Assembly: GCA_018713805.1 (NCBI GenBank)
Contig: DVOF01000050.1
Span: 1-5,675 of the forward strand
DNA: 5,675 nt
Source of the DNA: Candidatus Aphodoplasma excrementigallinarum
GTDB taxonomy: Bacteria > Bacillota > Clostridia > UBA1381 > UMGS1253
Direction: 5' to 3'
This document shows positions 5,660 through 5,675 of this stretch, in pieces. Within the stretch, counting starts at the first letter, position 1; each line of letters starts with the position of its first letter. A program made the position numbers and the translations under genes. The notes beneath the pieces are model-generated. The model saw only the letters and a list, made by a program, of their open reading frames with translations. It made no database searches and had not been told where the DNA came from.

Positions 5660-5675
5660 CGGCTTGATAAGAAGG

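Overview
The window reads like a moderately GC-rich, low-accessory stretch of a Bacillota genome, most likely an uncultured or gut-type Clostridia. The grounds are a secreted protein with copper-amine-oxidase-N-type stalk domains and a clostridial-style 'KVFIWD' domain, a LacI-family regulator paired with a ScrK-type fructokinase, purine-rich ribosome binding sites and two strong intrinsic terminators. This placement is inference from gene families and base composition only. All four protein genes lie on the + strand.

Region 1 (1-3478) is the end of a cell-envelope transcription unit that starts upstream of the window. The first gene (5'-incomplete, 1-1369) is a polytopic Wzy/WaaL-like (O-antigen ligase-related) membrane protein with a soluble helical C-terminal tail. 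Fifteen bases later comes a 697-residue secreted protein (1385-3478). It has a signal peptide, a stalk-type domain at each end, three divergent tandem repeats of about 105 residues whose family I do not recognise, and a fibronectin-like 'FIWD' domain. The unit closes with a 13-bp-stem terminator (3488-3528).

Region 2 (3479-3664) is the only intergenic space of any size. It holds that terminator, weak promoter-like hexamers, and a perfect Shine-Dalgarno sequence with no well-placed large gene. That Shine-Dalgarno can be folded into a hairpin which bulges out the ATG of a 25-codon upstream ORF. The small ORF stops 4 bases before the regulator's start codon, so this is a candidate leader or post-transcriptional control element.

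Region 3 (3665-5659) is a compact two-gene operon. A LacI-family sugar repressor (3665-4663) overlaps by 29 bases a PfkB-family fructokinase (4635-5615), and a 14-bp-stem terminator (5619-5659) closes it. The likely role is sugar-responsive, possibly autoregulated, production of fructokinase. No sucrose transporter or hydrolase gene lies in this operon.

There is no RNA gene, mobile element, CRISPR array or phage signature that I can support. I do not see a clearly new multi-gene system. The best candidates for novelty are the hairpin/upstream ORF leader at 3559-3660, the unrecognised triple-repeat region of the secreted protein, and a LacI regulator whose DNA-binding hinge departs from the family pattern.
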